Below are positions 62,822 through 64,000 of a DNA stretch of 64,000 bases, piece after piece. Made by a program: the position numbers and the translations under genes. The number at the start of each line of letters is the position of its first letter. The stretch's first letter is position 1. The notes under the pieces were generated by a model. It saw nothing but the letters and a program-made list of their open reading frames with translations. It was not told where the DNA came from and ran no database searches. Source of the stretch: Trinickia violacea (GTDB taxonomy: Bacteria > Pseudomonadota > Gammaproteobacteria > Burkholderiales > Burkholderiaceae); the NCBI RefSeq assembly GCF_005280735.1, contig NZ_CP040077.1:4588001-4652000 (forward strand). Direction: 5' to 3'.

Positions 62822-64000
62822 ATGCAGATCTTGCCGATGACCGACTCCGAACTCGCCGCGTGGCTGCGCCTTGCCACCGCGCGCGGACTCGCGCCCGTCG
62901 CGCTGCGCGCGCTGCTCGACGCGTTCGGATTGCCCGAAGCCGTATTGGCGACGCCTTTTCGGGCGCTGGCGGCGATCGTCGGCGACGCCGTCGCGCACGC
63001 CGTGCTCGCAGAGCCGCCTGCCGGCTTTGCGCAGCAGCTTGCCCACATCACGCATTGGCGCGCGCAGCCCGGCAACGCAATCGTCACGTTGGGCGACCCG
63101 GCCTACCCGCCGGCGCTGCTCACGATGCCCGATCCACCGCCGCTGCTATATGTAAAGGGCCGTATGGAGCTGCTGCACGCAACAAGCGTGGCGATCGTCG
63201 GCAGCCGCAATGCGACGCCGCAAGGGCTCGAAGACGCGACTCGCTTCGCGCAAGCCTTGTCGGATGCCGGATTGAGCGTCGTCTCCGGTCTGGCGCAGGG
63301 CATCGACGGCGCCGCGCACCGAGGTGCGCTGGCCGGGCGCGGCAGCACGATCGCAGTGATCGGCACCGGCGCCGACATCGTCTATCCCGCCATCCATCAC
63401 GCGCTCGCCCATCAAATCGCCGCGGAAGGGGTGATGTTGTCGGAGTGGCCGCTCGGCACGCCTGCCAGGTCCGCCCATTTTCCGCAGCGCAACCGGCTGA
63501 TCGCGGGCCTGTCGAGCGGCGTGCTGATTGTCGAAGCCGCGCTGCGGTCCGGTTCGCTGATCACGGCGCGTCTCGCCAACGAGATGGGGCGGGATGTGTT
63601 CGCGATTCCCGGTTCGATCCACGCACCGCTTTCGCGCGGGTGTCACCGAATCATCAAGGACGGGGCGAAACTCGTCGAAACGGTGGAGGAAGTGCTGGAA
63701 GAACTTGGCATCCGCGTGGCGGCGAAAAGCGCATTGCCAGCCGCATCGCCTGGGGCGCGGCCAAAGCGCCGAACCACCGCCGCGACGCCGGGCGAGCAAC
63801 TGACACTCGCGCCAACGGCAACGCAAAGCGCGCTCCCGCCGCCTCTGGACGCCCACGCCGAGCGCCTGCTCGCGGCGCTCGGCCATGCCCCCGCGACCTT
63901 CGACGTCCTCGCGGCCCGAACCGAGATGGAAAATGCGACGTTGCAAAGCACGCTGCTGCAGCTGGAGCTCGCCGGGCGGCTGACGGCGCTGCCGGGCGGG
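62822..64000 (+). CDS. dprA: DNA-processing protein DprA (cut by window edge)
   Basis: Loads RecA on incoming single-stranded DNA in natural transformation; 393 codons here, C-terminus continuing outside. An N-terminal SAM-like domain (SELAAWLRLATARGLAPVAL) precedes the extended Rossmann fold with VAIVGSRNATPQG, VVSGLAQGIDGAAH and LITARLANEMGRDVFAIPGS; the winged-helix end begins near residue 335. GAGGG precedes the ATG at 62822; an in-frame ATG at 62777 lacks such a site. Confidence 0.94.
   Translation, partial: MQILPMTDSELAAWLRLATARGLAPVALRALLDAFGLPEAVLATPFRALAAIVGDAVAHAVLAEPPAGFAQQLAHITHWRAQPGNAIVTLGDPAYPPALLTMPDPPPLLYVKGRMELLHATSVAIVGSRNATPQGLEDATRFAQALSDAGLSVVSGLAQGIDGAAHRGALAGRGSTIAVIGTGADIVYPAIHHALAHQIAAEGVMLSEWPLGTPARSAHFPQRNRLIAGLSSGVLIVEAALRSGSLITARLANEMGRDVFAIPGSIHAPLSRGCHRIIKDGAKLVETVEEVLEELGIRVAAKSALPAASPGARPKRRTTAATPGEQLTLAPTATQSALPPPLDAHAERLLAALGHAPATFDVLAARTEMENATLQSTLLQLELAGRLTALPGG

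Overview
The window is about 64 kb of GC-rich DNA with dense, short-spaced genes. Gene content and order point to a Burkholderiaceae chromosome 1 (Paraburkholderia, Trinickia, Caballeronia or Burkholderia type). Pointers are metK-lpxL-dapF-DUF484-xerC, dksA-hslVU-regAB, argB-pyrimidine 5'-nucleotidase-slmA, metX-metW, gatCAB facing mreBCD-mrdA-rodA, queCED, and ntrXY-DUF4390-rsmB-htpX-lysE-fmt-def-dprA. Assignment is by protein recognition and synteny; no search was run.

Layout. 0-10.3 kb is peripheral metabolism: a partial LysR regulator, a GMC oxidoreductase divergent from an AidB-like acyl-CoA dehydrogenase and a coniferyl-type aldehyde dehydrogenase, a low-GC DUF1493/STM2901 pair, the stress kinase SrkA, an aldo/keto reductase and small proteins. 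10.3-21 kb holds a PhyH dioxygenase, metK behind a structured leader, lipid A and lysine/peptidoglycan genes, XerC, RlmI, a CobW-type GTPase and a DksA that lacks the zinc cysteines. 21-31.6 kb holds the HslVU protease, a RegB/RegA redox two-component system, argB, slmA, an MHS transporter and an M20 amidohydrolase divergent from a LysR gene. 31.6-36.1 kb is metX (behind a SAM-II riboswitch), metW, an AmpG-like permease and an M48 protease. 36.2-37.7 kb is a low-GC island with a probable wall-hydrolase toxin and periplasmic immunity pair. 37.7-49.8 kb holds exonuclease III, PPK2, gatCAB, and the rod-shape cluster mreBCD-mrdA-rodA. 49.8-64 kb holds a Sel1 protein, an HpcH/HpaI aldolase, queD-queE-queC, tRNA-Phe with promoter and terminator, ntrX/ntrY-like genes, rsmB, htpX, lysE, fmt, def and the start of dprA.

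How the genes work together. MetX/MetW feed methionine synthesis and MetK turns methionine into S-adenosylmethionine (SAM). Both metX and metK carry leaders of the same SAM-II-like design: a P1 stem, TTGC just before its 3' strand, an extra linker hairpin, AAAT, GCTAAAG, and a downstream strand complementary to the GCTAAA strand. This would let SAM repress both ends of its own supply and is the main finding. MreBCD, PBP2 and RodA form the elongasome; LpxL, DapF, AmpG, PPK2 and M48/HtpX serve the envelope and its stress responses. The most novel protein-level candidate is the 36.2-37.7 kb toxin-immunity pair.
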